DNA of 64,000 bases from Chryseobacterium daeguense DSM 19388 (GCF_000430825.1 NZ_AUMT01000013.1:1-64000), one strand, 5' to 3'. Shown: positions 7,036 to 15,710, counted from the first letter of the stretch. Numbers and translations are program-made. The notes: generated from the sequence alone by a model not told the origin.

Positions 7036-7861
7036 AATGAATATGATATATAGAGACCATCATCAAAATTATAAGCAATATCACATCCCTAAAGCTCAAT
7101 TAATTATAGCTGATATTCCATATAATTTAGGAAATAAAGCTTACGCAAGCAATCCAGCGTGGTACAATGACGGGGACAATTCAAATGGTGAAAGTGAACT
7201 TGCGGGAAAAGAATTTTTTATGACAGATAAAAATTTTAAACCTGCCGAATTCATGCATTTCTGCTCAAAGATGTTAAAGCCAGAACCAAAAGAAAAAGGT
7301 AAAGCTCCGGCTATGATTGTTTTCTGTGCTTTTAATCAAATGTATGATGTGGCTGAACTTGGAAAGAAACACGGCCTTAACAATTATATTCCTTTGGTCT
7401 TTCGGAAAAAGTTCTCCGCTCAGGTTTTAAAAGCAAATATGAAAATAGTCGGCAATTGCGAATATGGATTATTGCTATACAGAGATAAGCTTCCAAAGTT
7501 TAATAATAAAGGTAAAATGGTTATGAACTGTATTGAATGGGTAGAAGATGAAGATATAAATAATTATCCAAAATTACATCCTACGCAAAAGCCTGTTGGA
7601 CTTCTGAAAAGACTTATTGAGTTGTTTACAGACCCGGGGGAAGTTGTCATTGACCCTTGCGCCGGAAGCGGAAGCAGTTTAGTTGCGGCGATAGAATTAA
7701 ATCGTAAAGCCTACGGATTTGAGATTGATAAGGAATTTTACCCAAAAGCAAAAGAATGGATAGAAAGAACCATCCAGAGAAAAAAATATATTGATCAATA
7801 CGGGTTCGCAAAAACAGAAATGGATAATGCTGGAATGAATCTTTTCTCAGAATTACAATAA
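7022..7861 (+). CDS. Phage DNA methyltransferase, N4/N6 class (beta order)
   Basis: The 279-residue protein has motif IV as ADIPYN (about residues 31-36, a variant of DPPY) followed by the SAM-binding motif DPCAGSGSS near residue 216, with LHPTQKPVGLLKRLIE between. The IV-before-I order is that of beta-class amino-methyltransferases. It transfers a methyl group from SAM to adenine or cytosine. No partner endonuclease is present, so it is a solitary phage enzyme, plausibly for protection from host restriction. Target site unknown. Confidence 0.88.
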   Translation: MNLNKMNMIYRDHHQNYKQYHIPKAQLIIADIPYNLGNKAYASNPAWYNDGDNSNGESELAGKEFFMTDKNFKPAEFMHFCSKMLKPEPKEKGKAPAMIVFCAFNQMYDVAELGKKHGLNNYIPLVFRKKFSAQVLKANMKIVGNCEYGLLLYRDKLPKFNNKGKMVMNCIEWVEDEDINNYPKLHPTQKPVGLLKRLIELFTDPGEVVIDPCAGSGSSLVAAIELNRKAYGFEIDKEFYPKAKEWIERTIQRKKYIDQYGFAKTEMDNAGMNLFSELQ

Positions 7862-7907
7862 GTCCTTTACCGGAATAGAAGTGATGTTTTAAATCCGGAT
7901 TAAAACA

Positions 7908-7921
7908 CAGGTATAGACCTG
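7908..7921 (+). other. Hairpin in the leader of the replisome organiser gene
   Basis: CAGGT-ATAG-ACCTG lies about 40 bases before the 7959 start, in a 97-base non-coding gap that also has a near-palindrome around ATCCGGAT. It may be a translational or processing element. Confidence 0.35.
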
Positions 7922-7958
7922 GTGAAGCTTTTGAATACACACACAAATTAACGAAGAT

Positions 7959-8621
7959 ATGTCACAACTAGGATTTACATTTTATCCTAAAGATTGGTGG
8001 ACTAGCGATTCGTTCTACACTTTGAATCCTTTTGAAAGATACATTTACTTGGAGTTATTATTTATGATGTATGATAATTCAGGTTATGTTTTAAATGATA
8101 AGATTAAAGTCGAACGCCGTTTATCCACAACTATTAGGGAAGATGTCTGGGTTAAGATTACCGATTTAATGGTCGAAGAAGGTGGCCAGTTAACCCTCGA
8201 GAGTGTCAATAAGAGAATAAGAAAAGCAATTGCAAATAGGGAAAATGGGAAGAAAGGCGGAGCACCCGTAGGGAACCAAAACGCTAAAAATCAAGAAGAT
8301 GGAGCCGAAAAACAACCCAAACAACCCAAAAAAACAACCCAAAACAACCCACCTTATAAAGAGAAAGAGAAAGAGAAAATAAAGAGAAATGAAAAAGAAA
8401 CTTATAGAGCTTTCGCTCATCTCTCTATTTCTTTTGAAGAGTTTGAAAAGTTAAAGTCAGCAGGTTTTTCTGAAGACGAAATAGATTCCACACTCAATGA
8501 TGTAGAAAATTACAAGGAAAATAAAAAATATACATCCTTGTATTTGACAGCGCTAAAATGGCTTAAGAAAAACAGAGAAAAAAATAAAGACAGTTCTAAA
8601 CCTCAATTATCGATGTTTTAA
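7959..8621 (+). CDS. Replisome organiser / replication initiator-like (DUF1376-type N-terminus)
   Basis: The 220-residue protein begins FTFYPKDWWTSDSFYTLNPFERYIYLELLFMMYDNSG, the pattern of phage replication proteins with a DUF1376-like winged-helix start. A charged linker with KGGAPVGNQNAKN follows, then a helical C-terminal section. It overlaps the primase-helicase start by one base, supporting a role in origin recognition or helicase loading. Confidence 0.7.
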   Translation: MSQLGFTFYPKDWWTSDSFYTLNPFERYIYLELLFMMYDNSGYVLNDKIKVERRLSTTIREDVWVKITDLMVEEGGQLTLESVNKRIRKAIANRENGKKGGAPVGNQNAKNQEDGAEKQPKQPKKTTQNNPPYKEKEKEKIKRNEKETYRAFAHLSISFEEFEKLKSAGFSEDEIDSTLNDVENYKENKKYTSLYLTALKWLKKNREKNKDSSKPQLSMF

Positions 8622-10438
8622 TGGAAACAATAATTTCTTTATCAACAAGGCAGATCTATGACATAGAAGCCAATAAACACGGTGAAAACCAAATGCCTTG
8701 TCCAGAATGCTCCCGGAACAGGAGGAAAAAGAATGTAAAATGTTTCTCTTACAACGCAGAAAAAGAAGTAGGTTACTGTAATCATTGTGACACCAGATTC
8801 GTGAAACATCAGCCACGTGAGGAAAGGCAATATGTAAAGCCTCAAATTGAATGGCAGAATTTTACAAAGCTATCGGAAAATGTGGTTAAGTATTTTGAAA
8901 GCAGGGGAATATCACAAAGAACTCTTTTAGAAATGAAAATCGGTGAAAAGGCTGAATACATGCCACAGATTGAAAATAACTCTAATTGTATAATTTTCCC
9001 ATACTTCAAAGATGGAGAGCTGGTAAACATCAAATTTCGGGATGGAAAGAAGAATTTTAAACTTTCTTCTGGTGCTGAGTTGATCTGGTACAACTACGAT
9101 TGCATAAAAAAATGCATAGAGAACGAAGGGGAGCTTGTTATTGTTGAGGGTGAATTTGATTGTTTGTCAGTTATCCAGTCTGGACACGAATATGTAGTTT
9201 CAGTTCCAAACGGGGCAAATACGGGAAAAATGGAATACTTCGATAGTAGCTTTGACCTGCTTAATAATGTAAAGACTTTCATAATTGCAACCGATAACGA
9301 CTTGAAAGGGATCGAGCTGAAAAATGATCTTACAAGAAGGCTTGGGATTGAAAAATGCAAAATAGCCTCTTTTAAGCAATATAAAGACTCAAATGAAGTA
9401 TTGATACACGAAGGAAGAGAAAGCCTATTAAATGTGATTAAAACAGCTAAATTGGCTCGGGTTCCAGATGTTTATGAGGTTTCCGATTTTGAAAATGAAC
9501 TCGATTCCTATTTTGAGAACGGTTTACCTCAAGGAAAAACAATTGGAATTGATGATTTAGACGAAAAAATTAGGTGGTTAACTGGTCATTATGCAACAGT
9601 AACAGGTTCGCCAACGTCCGGAAAATCTGAATTTATAGATTTTATTTGTGCTAAACTAAATTTTCTTCATAATTGGAAGGTGGGATATTACTCCCCAGAA
9701 TCAGCACCTTTGCCGGTTCATTTCAGTAAAGTGTTTTCTAAGTTCTCCGGCTTTAAATTTGATAAAAATCATTGTCCTTCAGATGCCGAAAGGTACTCGG
9801 TTCAGGATTATTTAAATGACAATTATTATTGGGTAGCACCGGTTGACGATATGACCCTAGATGAAATACTTACTCGTTTTGAATACTTGGTTAAAGCGAA
9901 AGGCGTAAAAATATTTGTCATAGATCCTTTTAACCGTATAGAAACTGATCAGGATTATACACAGGATAAGCTTTTGTACATCAAAAAGGTTTTAAAAAAG
10001 ATTATTTCATTTGTTAAAAGAAACGATGCGCTTTTATTTCTCATCGCGCATCCTACAAAGTTGCAAAAAAACAAAGATGGCAAATTTCCGATTGCATCCA
10101 TGTATGATATTTCAGGCTCAGCAGATTTCTTCAATATGACATCTTACGGAATTTCAGTAAGAAGAGAGCAGAAAGACGATACTTTAGAATTTCTTTCCTA
10201 TGGTCAGGTAGCAATAAGCAAGGCAAAATTAAATCAAACAATGGGAAGTACCGGAATTTGGGAGTTTAGATACAACTTAAACAATGGTCGCTACGAAAGC
10301 GAAAACAGAAACGGAGCTGTACAGTTCGACAATTTGAACTGGATTACAAAGAATGAATTTAAATATTCGGAATTTAAAGTTCCGACCGCAACAATAAATC
10401 AAGCATTTGGAGATGAATACGAAGAACTACCATTCTAA
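8621..10438 (+). CDS. Bifunctional primase-helicase, T7 gp4/Twinkle-like
   Basis: In order, the 605-residue protein shows an N-terminal zinc-ribbon (CPEC near residue 27, CNHC near residue 55), a TOPRIM primase core (IVEGEFDCLS about 174, ATDNDLKG about 225), and a DnaB/RecA-type helicase with Walker A GSPTSGKS (about 330) and Walker B IFVIDPFN (about 430). It unwinds the phage fork and lays primers. Fusion of both activities is typical of T7-like and Twinkle enzymes. It follows the replisome organiser directly. Confidence 0.9.
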   Translation: METIISLSTRQIYDIEANKHGENQMPCPECSRNRRKKNVKCFSYNAEKEVGYCNHCDTRFVKHQPREERQYVKPQIEWQNFTKLSENVVKYFESRGISQRTLLEMKIGEKAEYMPQIENNSNCIIFPYFKDGELVNIKFRDGKKNFKLSSGAELIWYNYDCIKKCIENEGELVIVEGEFDCLSVIQSGHEYVVSVPNGANTGKMEYFDSSFDLLNNVKTFIIATDNDLKGIELKNDLTRRLGIEKCKIASFKQYKDSNEVLIHEGRESLLNVIKTAKLARVPDVYEVSDFENELDSYFENGLPQGKTIGIDDLDEKIRWLTGHYATVTGSPTSGKSEFIDFICAKLNFLHNWKVGYYSPESAPLPVHFSKVFSKFSGFKFDKNHCPSDAERYSVQDYLNDNYYWVAPVDDMTLDEILTRFEYLVKAKGVKIFVIDPFNRIETDQDYTQDKLLYIKKVLKKIISFVKRNDALLFLIAHPTKLQKNKDGKFPIASMYDISGSADFFNMTSYGISVRREQKDDTLEFLSYGQVAISKAKLNQTMGSTGIWEFRYNLNNGRYESENRNGAVQFDNLNWITKNEFKYSEFKVPTATINQAFGDEYEELPF

Positions 10439-10622
10439 CGAATTAGAAAAATTTAAGAAAAATCACAAAGAAAGAATTGTAGCTATTGCAGAGTTAAAAA
10501 CCGAATGGATGAAAGATTTCATTGAAACTCAGAAACCAAAACCAGAAATTAAAACAGTTGCAGATTTATATAAAGAATTTAACAATGAACATCAAAAAAA
10601 TACTTGCAAACCCAATTCATAA
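10407..10622 (+). CDS. Small hypothetical protein
   Basis: A Lys- and Glu-rich, probably helical protein of 71 residues overlaps the primase-helicase end by 32 bases. A second ATG at 10413 is an equally good start. Function unknown. Confidence 0.5.
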   Translation: MEMNTKNYHSNELEKFKKNHKERIVAIAELKTEWMKDFIETQKPKPEIKTVADLYKEFNNEHQKNTCKPNS

Positions 10623-11010
10623 CAAGCCGATTGCGGTAAACTTTATCAATACCGCGCCGGCCCAAACGATCAGGAAAGAATCTATTAAGCCAAATAAACT
10701 AATTTCTGATTTTGACGAGAAAGGAAGGGAAAAGGTTGAATTATGGCTTTCGTTCTGTTCAATAGGAACGCAGATTCTAAAAACCGGAACAAATATGCTG
10801 ATGCATTTAGGAGTAATAAATAAAAGAGACGCTGTTCACGACCTTATCACAGCTTTTGGGCAATTAAGAAATCATTTCGCCGGAAACAAAAGCTATGACG
10901 AAAAAGAAAAGCAGATAGATGATTTCATGTTTCAAGTCTTAACCGGAAGTGAAGAGCACCAAAAGAGGGTTATTAAATTTCAAGAATCAATATTAAATAA
11001 AGCAAAATGA
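10585..11010 (+). CDS. Hypothetical protein of the replication region
   Basis: I use the ATG at 10585 because the frame upstream of it only duplicates the coding space of the neighbouring gene. The 141-residue product begins with a basic, disordered segment and has a helical core (ELWLSFCSIGTQILKTGTNMLMHLG). No family recognised. It is coupled to the next gene by ATGA. Confidence 0.55.
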   Translation: MNIKKILANPIHNKPIAVNFINTAPAQTIRKESIKPNKLISDFDEKGREKVELWLSFCSIGTQILKTGTNMLMHLGVINKRDAVHDLITAFGQLRNHFAGNKSYDEKEKQIDDFMFQVLTGSEEHQKRVIKFQESILNKAK

Positions 11011-11216
11011 ATATCTGTTACAAAATAGGTGAAAAATACCAATATCCGAATGATCCATGTGAAATAAAATATAAACTTTTAGGGAGGAGAAACTACGTAT
11101 TTGTATTTGACGGTGGTCACTGGTGTACTGATAATGTTTTCCTTGATCTAATAAGGTGCAAAACAGGAGTTCAGGTTTATAAAGAAACAACAATTCAACT
11201 TGAAATAGAGTTTTAA
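11007..11216 (+). CDS. Small hypothetical beta-rich protein
   Basis: The 69-residue protein starts at an ATGA overlap. It has short alternating strands and two aromatic clusters (RRNYVFVFDGGHWC). It is the last rightward gene before a convergent regulator. Function unknown. Confidence 0.5.
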   Translation: MNICYKIGEKYQYPNDPCEIKYKLLGRRNYVFVFDGGHWCTDNVFLDLIRCKTGVQVYKETTIQLEIEF

Positions 11217-11253
11217 ACAAGTTTGATAAACCCAATAGATGTAAGATCTAAGA

Positions 11254-11460
11254 TTAATTCTGTTTAACAAGCAAATCACAAACACTTACATTTAAGTATT
11301 CGGCAATTTTAAAGAAAACATCAATTGAAGGCTGAGCTTCATTATTGCACCAGCGGGAAACAGAAACAGTTCCGATTCCCAAATGTTCGGCCAGCGATTT
11401 TTGAGTAACATCATTTTCAGCCAAAACAGCTTTTATTCTATTGTATTTACGCTTTTCCAT
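11254..11460 (-). CDS. XRE HTH regulator (second phage regulator)
   Basis: The 68-residue protein is almost entirely a Cro/CI HTH (TQKSLAEHLGIGTVSVSRWCNNEAQPS). It is the only minus-strand gene in this section and diverges from the 11626 gene, so it probably controls the start of the following accessory block and its own promoter. The AT-rich 165-base gap contains TACATTTG, a good -7 box for the rightward gene. Confidence 0.8.
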   Translation of the reverse strand: MEKRKYNRIKAVLAENDVTQKSLAEHLGIGTVSVSRWCNNEAQPSIDVFFKIAEYLNVSVCDLLVKQN

Positions 11461-11625
11461 AATGCAAATATAATAAATTATACTATGTGATTTACAACTT
11501 ATAGTTTAAATATAATATTTAACAAAACTTTAACATTAGATATTATTATATTTAAAATATAACTTCATACATTTGTGATGTAATTAAACGTACAAAAAAT
11601 ATAACAACAATAAATAATAAAGATC

Positions 11626-11913
11626 ATGGCAACAAATAATACTGAAGCACTAAATAATTTCATTATCGATGCAACATTGATAGATCCAATAAGAAAAATT
11701 GTAAAACAATTAGAAGCTGGTTCTTATAGAGACTGTGATATAAAATGGCTTGATGAAAAACTACAACAGTATACTTTATTAGCTTGTGAAACTTTAGGAA
11801 TCAAGATTGAACATAATTTGAAAACGAAAAGTCACACAGTTTTAAATGACTATAACAAATCTCGCTATTTAAAATATTTCAATACTCTGTTAAATTATTT
11901 TAAATCATTTTAA
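11626..11913 (+). CDS. Hypothetical protein under regulator control
   Basis: A mostly helical protein of 95 residues with no signal peptide or known motif. It is divergent from the XRE regulator and followed by the structured non-coding interval at 11914-12122. Confidence 0.55.
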   Translation: MATNNTEALNNFIIDATLIDPIRKIVKQLEAGSYRDCDIKWLDEKLQQYTLLACETLGIKIEHNLKTKSHTVLNDYNKSRYLKYFNTLLNYFKSF

Positions 11914-11946
11914 AGTTCATCGGGTTAATACCCGCTTAAAATAAAC

Positions 11947-12038
11947 CTCACAAAGGGCGTAACATTAAAATGCCTTGCGCCTTAACCCAGAAGGCTGGCT
12001 AAAACACAGCGATATTGCCAGTGGCTGTCCTTTGTGAG
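11947..12038 (+). ncRNA. Candidate structured RNA with an H-type pseudoknot
   Basis: A 10-bp closing stem pairs CTCACAAAGG (11947-11956) with CCTTTGTGAG (12029-12038). Inside are a hairpin, GCGTAA (11957-11962) with TTGCGC (11975-11980), and two interlocked stems: CTGGC (11995-11999) with GCCAG (12017-12021), and ACAGC (12006-12010) with GCTGT (12024-12028). The last stem abuts the closing stem, so stacking is possible. Hairpin 11921-11934 precedes it and another follows at 12078-12096, ahead of the YopX-like gene. Could be a cis-regulatory element or a separate RNA. I do not recognise a known class. Confidence 0.6.
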
Positions 12039-12122
12039 ATCCGAATAATTGGCTGCTTAAATTTCGCACGGGCGTTGGTCACTACGATAGTGTGACGTTT
12101 TAAAACTTAAAAAATAAAAATC

Positions 12123-12542
12123 ATGAGAGAAATAAAATTTAGATCGTATACAGTAAATGCAAATGGCACAATTATAAATAGAATGGATTATATAAGCAAC
12201 CAGACAATTTTTGGATGGGAAGCTTCAGGAATAGGAATGCATATAATGCAGTTCACAGGCTTGAAAGACAAGAACGGTGTAGATATTTACGAAGGGGATA
12301 TTGTGAAAATCTTATATAATCAGAATTCAGAAAACTATTCTGGAAATAATTTTAATTACACTGAACATACTTGCATTGTTGAATTTAGTGATTATTCCTC
12401 AAGTTTTGTCTTGAGGAATGTAACAGAGAAATATAAAGGTAAACACAATTTTACAACCATCAAGTTTGATCATAGAAGATTGTCTAAAGATAGAATTGAA
12501 ATCATTGGTAATATCCACGAAAATCCTGAACTACTAAAATAA
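12123..12542 (+). CDS. YopX-family phage protein
   Basis: The 139-residue protein has the YopX hallmark: MREIKFRSY at the start, then IMQFTGLKDKNGVDIYEGDIVKI, and IIGNIHENPEL at the end. YopX proteins are common in phages of Firmicutes and Bacteroidetes but their function is unknown. It directly follows the structured RNA interval, whose end may act as its leader. Confidence 0.85.
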   Translation: MREIKFRSYTVNANGTIINRMDYISNQTIFGWEASGIGMHIMQFTGLKDKNGVDIYEGDIVKILYNQNSENYSGNNFNYTEHTCIVEFSDYSSSFVLRNVTEKYKGKHNFTTIKFDHRRLSKDRIEIIGNIHENPELLK

Positions 12543-12584
12543 ACTTTAACCCGACCAAAGCAAGTCTTTAAACTGCTTTTTAAT

Positions 12585-12959
12585 ATGGAAAATACATTAG
12601 AAAACAGAATTGAAATAGTTAATCAAATAATCAAAGAAATTTCTTCAAGAGGTAGGAAATTCTTTTCTGGAAAGTTTGGAGTAGCTGAAATTTTCATGAA
12701 AAACAATAGACTGTACATGAAAAATGAGCACAATGGTTCTGAATTATGTCTTAATACAAAATTTGGCTATCCACCCAAAGGATTTACGCACGGTGGGACT
12801 TTGTGGGGGCTGACGAAAGATTTTAAACAATTTATTCAATCTGGAGAAAAATCGAACGGAGAAAATGGTTATGGAGGCCTTTATTGTCCACATTGGGGAT
12901 ATTCAGAAGATGATATGAAAGCTATTCAGAAAAAAGCAAAAGATCTTGAATACTTGTAA
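12585..12959 (+). CDS. Hypothetical protein
   Basis: The 124-residue protein has Gly- and aromatic-rich segments (FGYPPKGFTHGGTLWGL, GYGGLYCPHWGYSEDD) between helical ends. There is no recognised family. The conserved-looking Cys/His/Trp cluster might bind a metal, but that is a guess. Confidence 0.55.
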   Translation: MENTLENRIEIVNQIIKEISSRGRKFFSGKFGVAEIFMKNNRLYMKNEHNGSELCLNTKFGYPPKGFTHGGTLWGLTKDFKQFIQSGEKSNGENGYGGLYCPHWGYSEDDMKAIQKKAKDLEYL

Positions 12960-12995
12960 TATCAGCTCACAGAATAATAATTTAAAAATAGAAAT

Positions 12996-13286
12996 ATGAT
13001 GGAATTTAAAGGAACAAAAGGGAAATGGTTTGTAACAGAAGGCGGGTTGTCAGTGAGTAATATCGAAAATAAAAGAAATATTCATGATGGGACTATCTGT
13101 AGATTTCATACTGGTGTTTTTAATTATGCGAATTATAAAGCTGATGCTCTGCTAATTTCAAAAGCCCCGGAAATGCTTGAAATGCTAAAGAGGGTCAACG
13201 ATTTAATTAAACATTTAGGCGGCACTCATTATTGTCAATATTCTGAATGTGAACAATTAATAAAAGAAGCCACAGAATTAAGCTGA
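12996..13286 (+). CDS. Conserved phage hypothetical protein
   Basis: The pattern GTKGKWFVTEGG, then YKADALLISKAPEMLEML, and a final LIKEATEL is common in short phage proteins of unknown function across tailed phages. It is 96 residues, probably cytoplasmic, and ends just before a strong terminator. Confidence 0.65.
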   Translation: MMEFKGTKGKWFVTEGGLSVSNIENKRNIHDGTICRFHTGVFNYANYKADALLISKAPEMLEMLKRVNDLIKHLGGTHYCQYSECEQLIKEATELS

Positions 13287-13315
13287 CACCTTACTATCAC
13301 ACAGTTATTAGTTTT

Positions 13316-13344
13316 CCGGGTCTCGGAAATCGGGCCCGGTTTTT
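13316..13344 (+). terminator. Intrinsic terminator
   Basis: Stem CCGGG (13316-13320) with CCCGG (13335-13339) is followed by five Ts. Confidence 0.75.
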
Positions 13345-13369
13345 ATTAAAACAATTAAATCAAAATATT

Positions 13370-13600
13370 ATGAAATTATTTGAAATCATGCAATTTATGG
13401 CTGAAAATGACCTTGATATAAGAAGATTTGACTCTTTTATATCTGGTGAAAAAGTTAAAGCTGGTTCTCATTTAACAATGGGAGCTGATCAATCTACCTT
13501 ACTTGGCTTAATGAGTGAGAAGTATATTCCAGTTCTTTTTTGTGTCAATAAAGACCAGTATAAAAAGCTATCTGAAGGAATTACGGATTTAAATGAATAA
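13370..13600 (+). CDS. Small hypothetical protein
   Basis: A 76-residue protein, first gene after a terminator, overlapping the next start by 8 bases. Pattern is helical then mixed. Function unknown. Confidence 0.5.
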   Translation: MKLFEIMQFMAENDLDIRRFDSFISGEKVKAGSHLTMGADQSTLLGLMSEKYIPVLFCVNKDQYKKLSEGITDLNE

Positions 13601-13904
13601 TTCTATGAAAACAAAATTTATAAAAGTAGCTGTAAGTGAGAAGAGACCAGAAAAAGGAGAGGTTTATTTCACTTACGATAAAAATTTGGAAAAATCAACA
13701 AGGCTTTTTGATCGCAGCAGAAGGAAATTTTTCGGTATAACTCAACCTTTAGAATATCTCCTCGAAGTCCCCGACCGTGAGGATGAAATGAGGGAGATGC
13801 TGGAAGAAATATTAGATCACATCAAAGAATATCCACATGAGCCTATAGGATGGGCAGAGGATAAAATCGAACAACTACTTAACGAACTAAAACAAACAAC
13901 ATGA
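13593..13904 (+). CDS. Small hypothetical protein
   Basis: This 103-residue protein has a basic, beta-rich N-terminal half (KFIKVAVSEKRPEKGEVYF) and an acidic, helical C-terminal half (REDEMREMLEEILDHIKEY). ATG at 13605 is an alternative start. Coupled to the next gene by ATGA. Confidence 0.5.
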   Translation: MNNSMKTKFIKVAVSEKRPEKGEVYFTYDKNLEKSTRLFDRSRRKFFGITQPLEYLLEVPDREDEMREMLEEILDHIKEYPHEPIGWAEDKIEQLLNELKQTT

Positions 13905-14224
13905 GAATAAATAAGCTTCCGAAATCTATTTATGCATATAAGGATAAATTACAAGTTGCAATATACTCAAAGAAGTATAAAAAAACGTATCATGTAGGGT
14001 ATTATCTTAGTATAGGAGAAGCTGTCGAAGCAAGAGATAAATTTGTTGTTGAAAATTATCATGACATCACCGAAGGATATTTACCGAGAGGATTATCATT
14101 AAATGCAAATAACAAGTACACCGTCAGATTTCAATTTAAAAATTGCGAAGAGTATATTGGAAGTTACTGTACAATTAAAGATGCTGTGAAAGCAAGAAAT
14201 ATTTTTATTGAATCGCTTAAATAA
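13901..14224 (+). CDS. Protein of two AP2-like DNA-binding repeats
   Basis: The 107-residue protein appears to contain two tandem AP2/ERF-like units. Each has three strands, a Tyr/Gly segment (YHVGYYLSIGEAVEARDKF and YIGSYCTIKDAVKARNIF) and a helix. AP2 domains in phages usually sit next to an HNH nuclease in homing proteins. Here no nuclease follows, so it is a free-standing putative DNA-binding protein, possibly the remnant of a homing enzyme. The match is from pattern only. Confidence 0.6.
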   Translation: MRINKLPKSIYAYKDKLQVAIYSKKYKKTYHVGYYLSIGEAVEARDKFVVENYHDITEGYLPRGLSLNANNKYTVRFQFKNCEEYIGSYCTIKDAVKARNIFIESLK

Positions 14225-14235
14225 ATTAAGAAAGT

Positions 14236-14529
14236 ATGTTAACAGGAAAAGCAAAAGAGGTTTTTAGGGTATGGCTTGGCGAACCAAAATCTTTTAAAAA
14301 TTTGGATAATATACCGGAGCTGGTTAAATATGCTTACCTAATAAAATGGTTTGATCATGTGGGATTAATTATTGAAATAGGCATTCATCAAAGAGTGGGC
14401 GGATTAAATTTATGGAGAGGGAAAATAAATAATAATTTATATGATGAACTAGAATATAAAGCAACTCGTATGGAAGCAACAAAAGTATCAATTGAAAAAG
14501 CAAACGAAATTTATAATTCCAGATCCTAG
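14236..14529 (+). CDS. Small hypothetical protein
   Basis: A 97-residue, mixed alpha/beta protein with LIKWFDHVGLIIEIG in the middle. Function unknown. It lies in a row of similar-sized accessory genes. Confidence 0.5.
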   Translation: MLTGKAKEVFRVWLGEPKSFKNLDNIPELVKYAYLIKWFDHVGLIIEIGIHQRVGGLNLWRGKINNNLYDELEYKATRMEATKVSIEKANEIYNSRS

Positions 14530-14553
14530 ATAAACAATCATAACACGGAAGCT

Positions 14554-14868
14554 ATGAGCATGGAAACAATAAAATTAAAATTTGGAATTCACAAAGGCAA
14601 ACAATTGAAAGATGTACCGAAAGATTACTTAAAATATTTATTCGACAAAGGTATTTCTAAAGGGAAAATTAAATTTTATACACAACAGTTGTTAAATCTT
14701 CCTAAAGAGAAATATCAGGTAAAAGTATGTGGGAGTCTGGGTCAAGATGGTATATATAATGTTGATGCATGGAATTCTGATCACGCAATAAATGAATGTA
14801 AAAGAATTAACCACATCCAAATAACACAGTCATATCATGGAACAGAATTTCATGTAGTAAAACTTTAA
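14554..14868 (+). CDS. DUF3820-like small phage protein
   Basis: The first half reads KFGIHKGKQLKDVPKDYLKYLFDKG, matching the GxHKGxxLxDVPxDYLxWL pattern of DUF3820-type phage proteins. The second half (YQVKVCGSLGQDGIYNVDAWNSDHA) is a separate small unit. Function unknown. ATG at 14560 is an alternative start. Confidence 0.55.
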   Translation: MSMETIKLKFGIHKGKQLKDVPKDYLKYLFDKGISKGKIKFYTQQLLNLPKEKYQVKVCGSLGQDGIYNVDAWNSDHAINECKRINHIQITQSYHGTEFHVVKL

Positions 14869-14889
14869 AACGGAAGCCGGAGCCGTTTT
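14867..14889 (+). terminator. Intrinsic terminator
   Basis: AAAACGG (14867-14873) pairs with CCGTTTT (14883-14889), overlapping the preceding stop codon. Confidence 0.65.
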
Positions 14890-14921
14890 CTTTCTTCGGT
14901 AAATCAAACAATTTTTTAAAA

Positions 14922-15362
14922 ATGAAAAAACTATTTTTCGCGAGCATCGTAATGCTTGCCTCACTGACAGCATGTCAAAATGAAAACTCAAATGATGAAT
15001 TTTTAACTACTCCATCCGGAACGCAGAAGATTGAAAGCAAGTCTACAACTGCAAGAGAAGGGGATCAATCAACAACCTTGGAATTGTTAGGCGCACCAAA
15101 TGATGAGGTTTTATTAAGATCAGCAGAAAATAATATTTCTGTTAATGAATTAGTAATTACTGATCGTAGAGCCTATATAGCGTGTCATACAAATTATCTG
15201 TCTTTTCAAGGTAATTCATGTGTTTATTCGGGTGGGTTTTTATTTATGGTGTCGTGGGAACCTACCACTGGCTATGGAAATATGCCACAGCTTGATCCTG
15301 ATACTGGACAGCCATTTTTAAATTATACAGCAACTCAAGTTACTACTTGTAACTGTAGATAA
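14922..15362 (+). CDS. Phage-encoded lipoprotein
   Basis: This 146-residue protein starts MKKLFFASIVMLASLTACQNE, a clear lipoprotein signal with Cys18. The mature part is polar, Thr/Ser-rich and ends in TTCNCR, with several Cys that may form disulfides outside the cytoplasm. It has its own terminators before and after, so it looks like an independent cargo gene, for example for superinfection exclusion. That role is inference. Confidence 0.7.
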   Translation: MKKLFFASIVMLASLTACQNENSNDEFLTTPSGTQKIESKSTTAREGDQSTTLELLGAPNDEVLLRSAENNISVNELVITDRRAYIACHTNYLSFQGNSCVYSGGFLFMVSWEPTTGYGNMPQLDPDTGQPFLNYTATQVTTCNCR

Positions 15363-15369
15363 TTACCTT

Positions 15370-15389
15370 GAGGGCTTCGGCCCTCTTTT
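15370..15389 (+). terminator. Intrinsic terminator with UUCG tetraloop
   Basis: GAGGGC-TTCG-GCCCTC is followed by four Ts, just after the lipoprotein gene. Confidence 0.8.
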
Positions 15390-15407
15390 AACCTAAAATA
15401 TTAAATT

Positions 15408-15710
15408 ATGGATTTAGAAGGACGAAAAAACAATATTTATTTTGATAAAACAGGTAAACAGATTTTGGTAGGAGACTTATTACAGGTTTTCCATTTCAAG
15501 ACTCGAAGTAAATTCCACTACATGTACCACGTTGCCGTAATGGAGGAGGGCAAAGATTTCCCAGTGTTGGCTTTACGAAATTATGACAAAGAAAAGCCTC
15601 ATTATAGGTTATTTCAGGTTTGTAATAATGAACAAAGAATATATCACGCTGCGAAAATAATTAGTGAGAAAGACTTTCAAACTATAAGATTAAAAATTAA
15701 AGTTAAATAA
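15408..15710 (+). CDS. Hypothetical protein, weak YopX-like pattern
   Basis: The 100-residue protein has FDKTGKQILVGDLLQVFHF near the start, similar to the KNGVDIYEGDIV segment of YopX proteins. The rest is beta-rich. Function unknown. Confidence 0.5.
   Translation: MDLEGRKNNIYFDKTGKQILVGDLLQVFHFKTRSKFHYMYHVAVMEEGKDFPVLALRNYDKEKPHYRLFQVCNNEQRIYHAAKIISEKDFQTIRLKIKVK

Noticed and set aside
7022..7861. Restriction-modification system around the methyltransferase
   Set aside because: No endonuclease or specificity gene is adjacent; it is a solitary phage methyltransferase.
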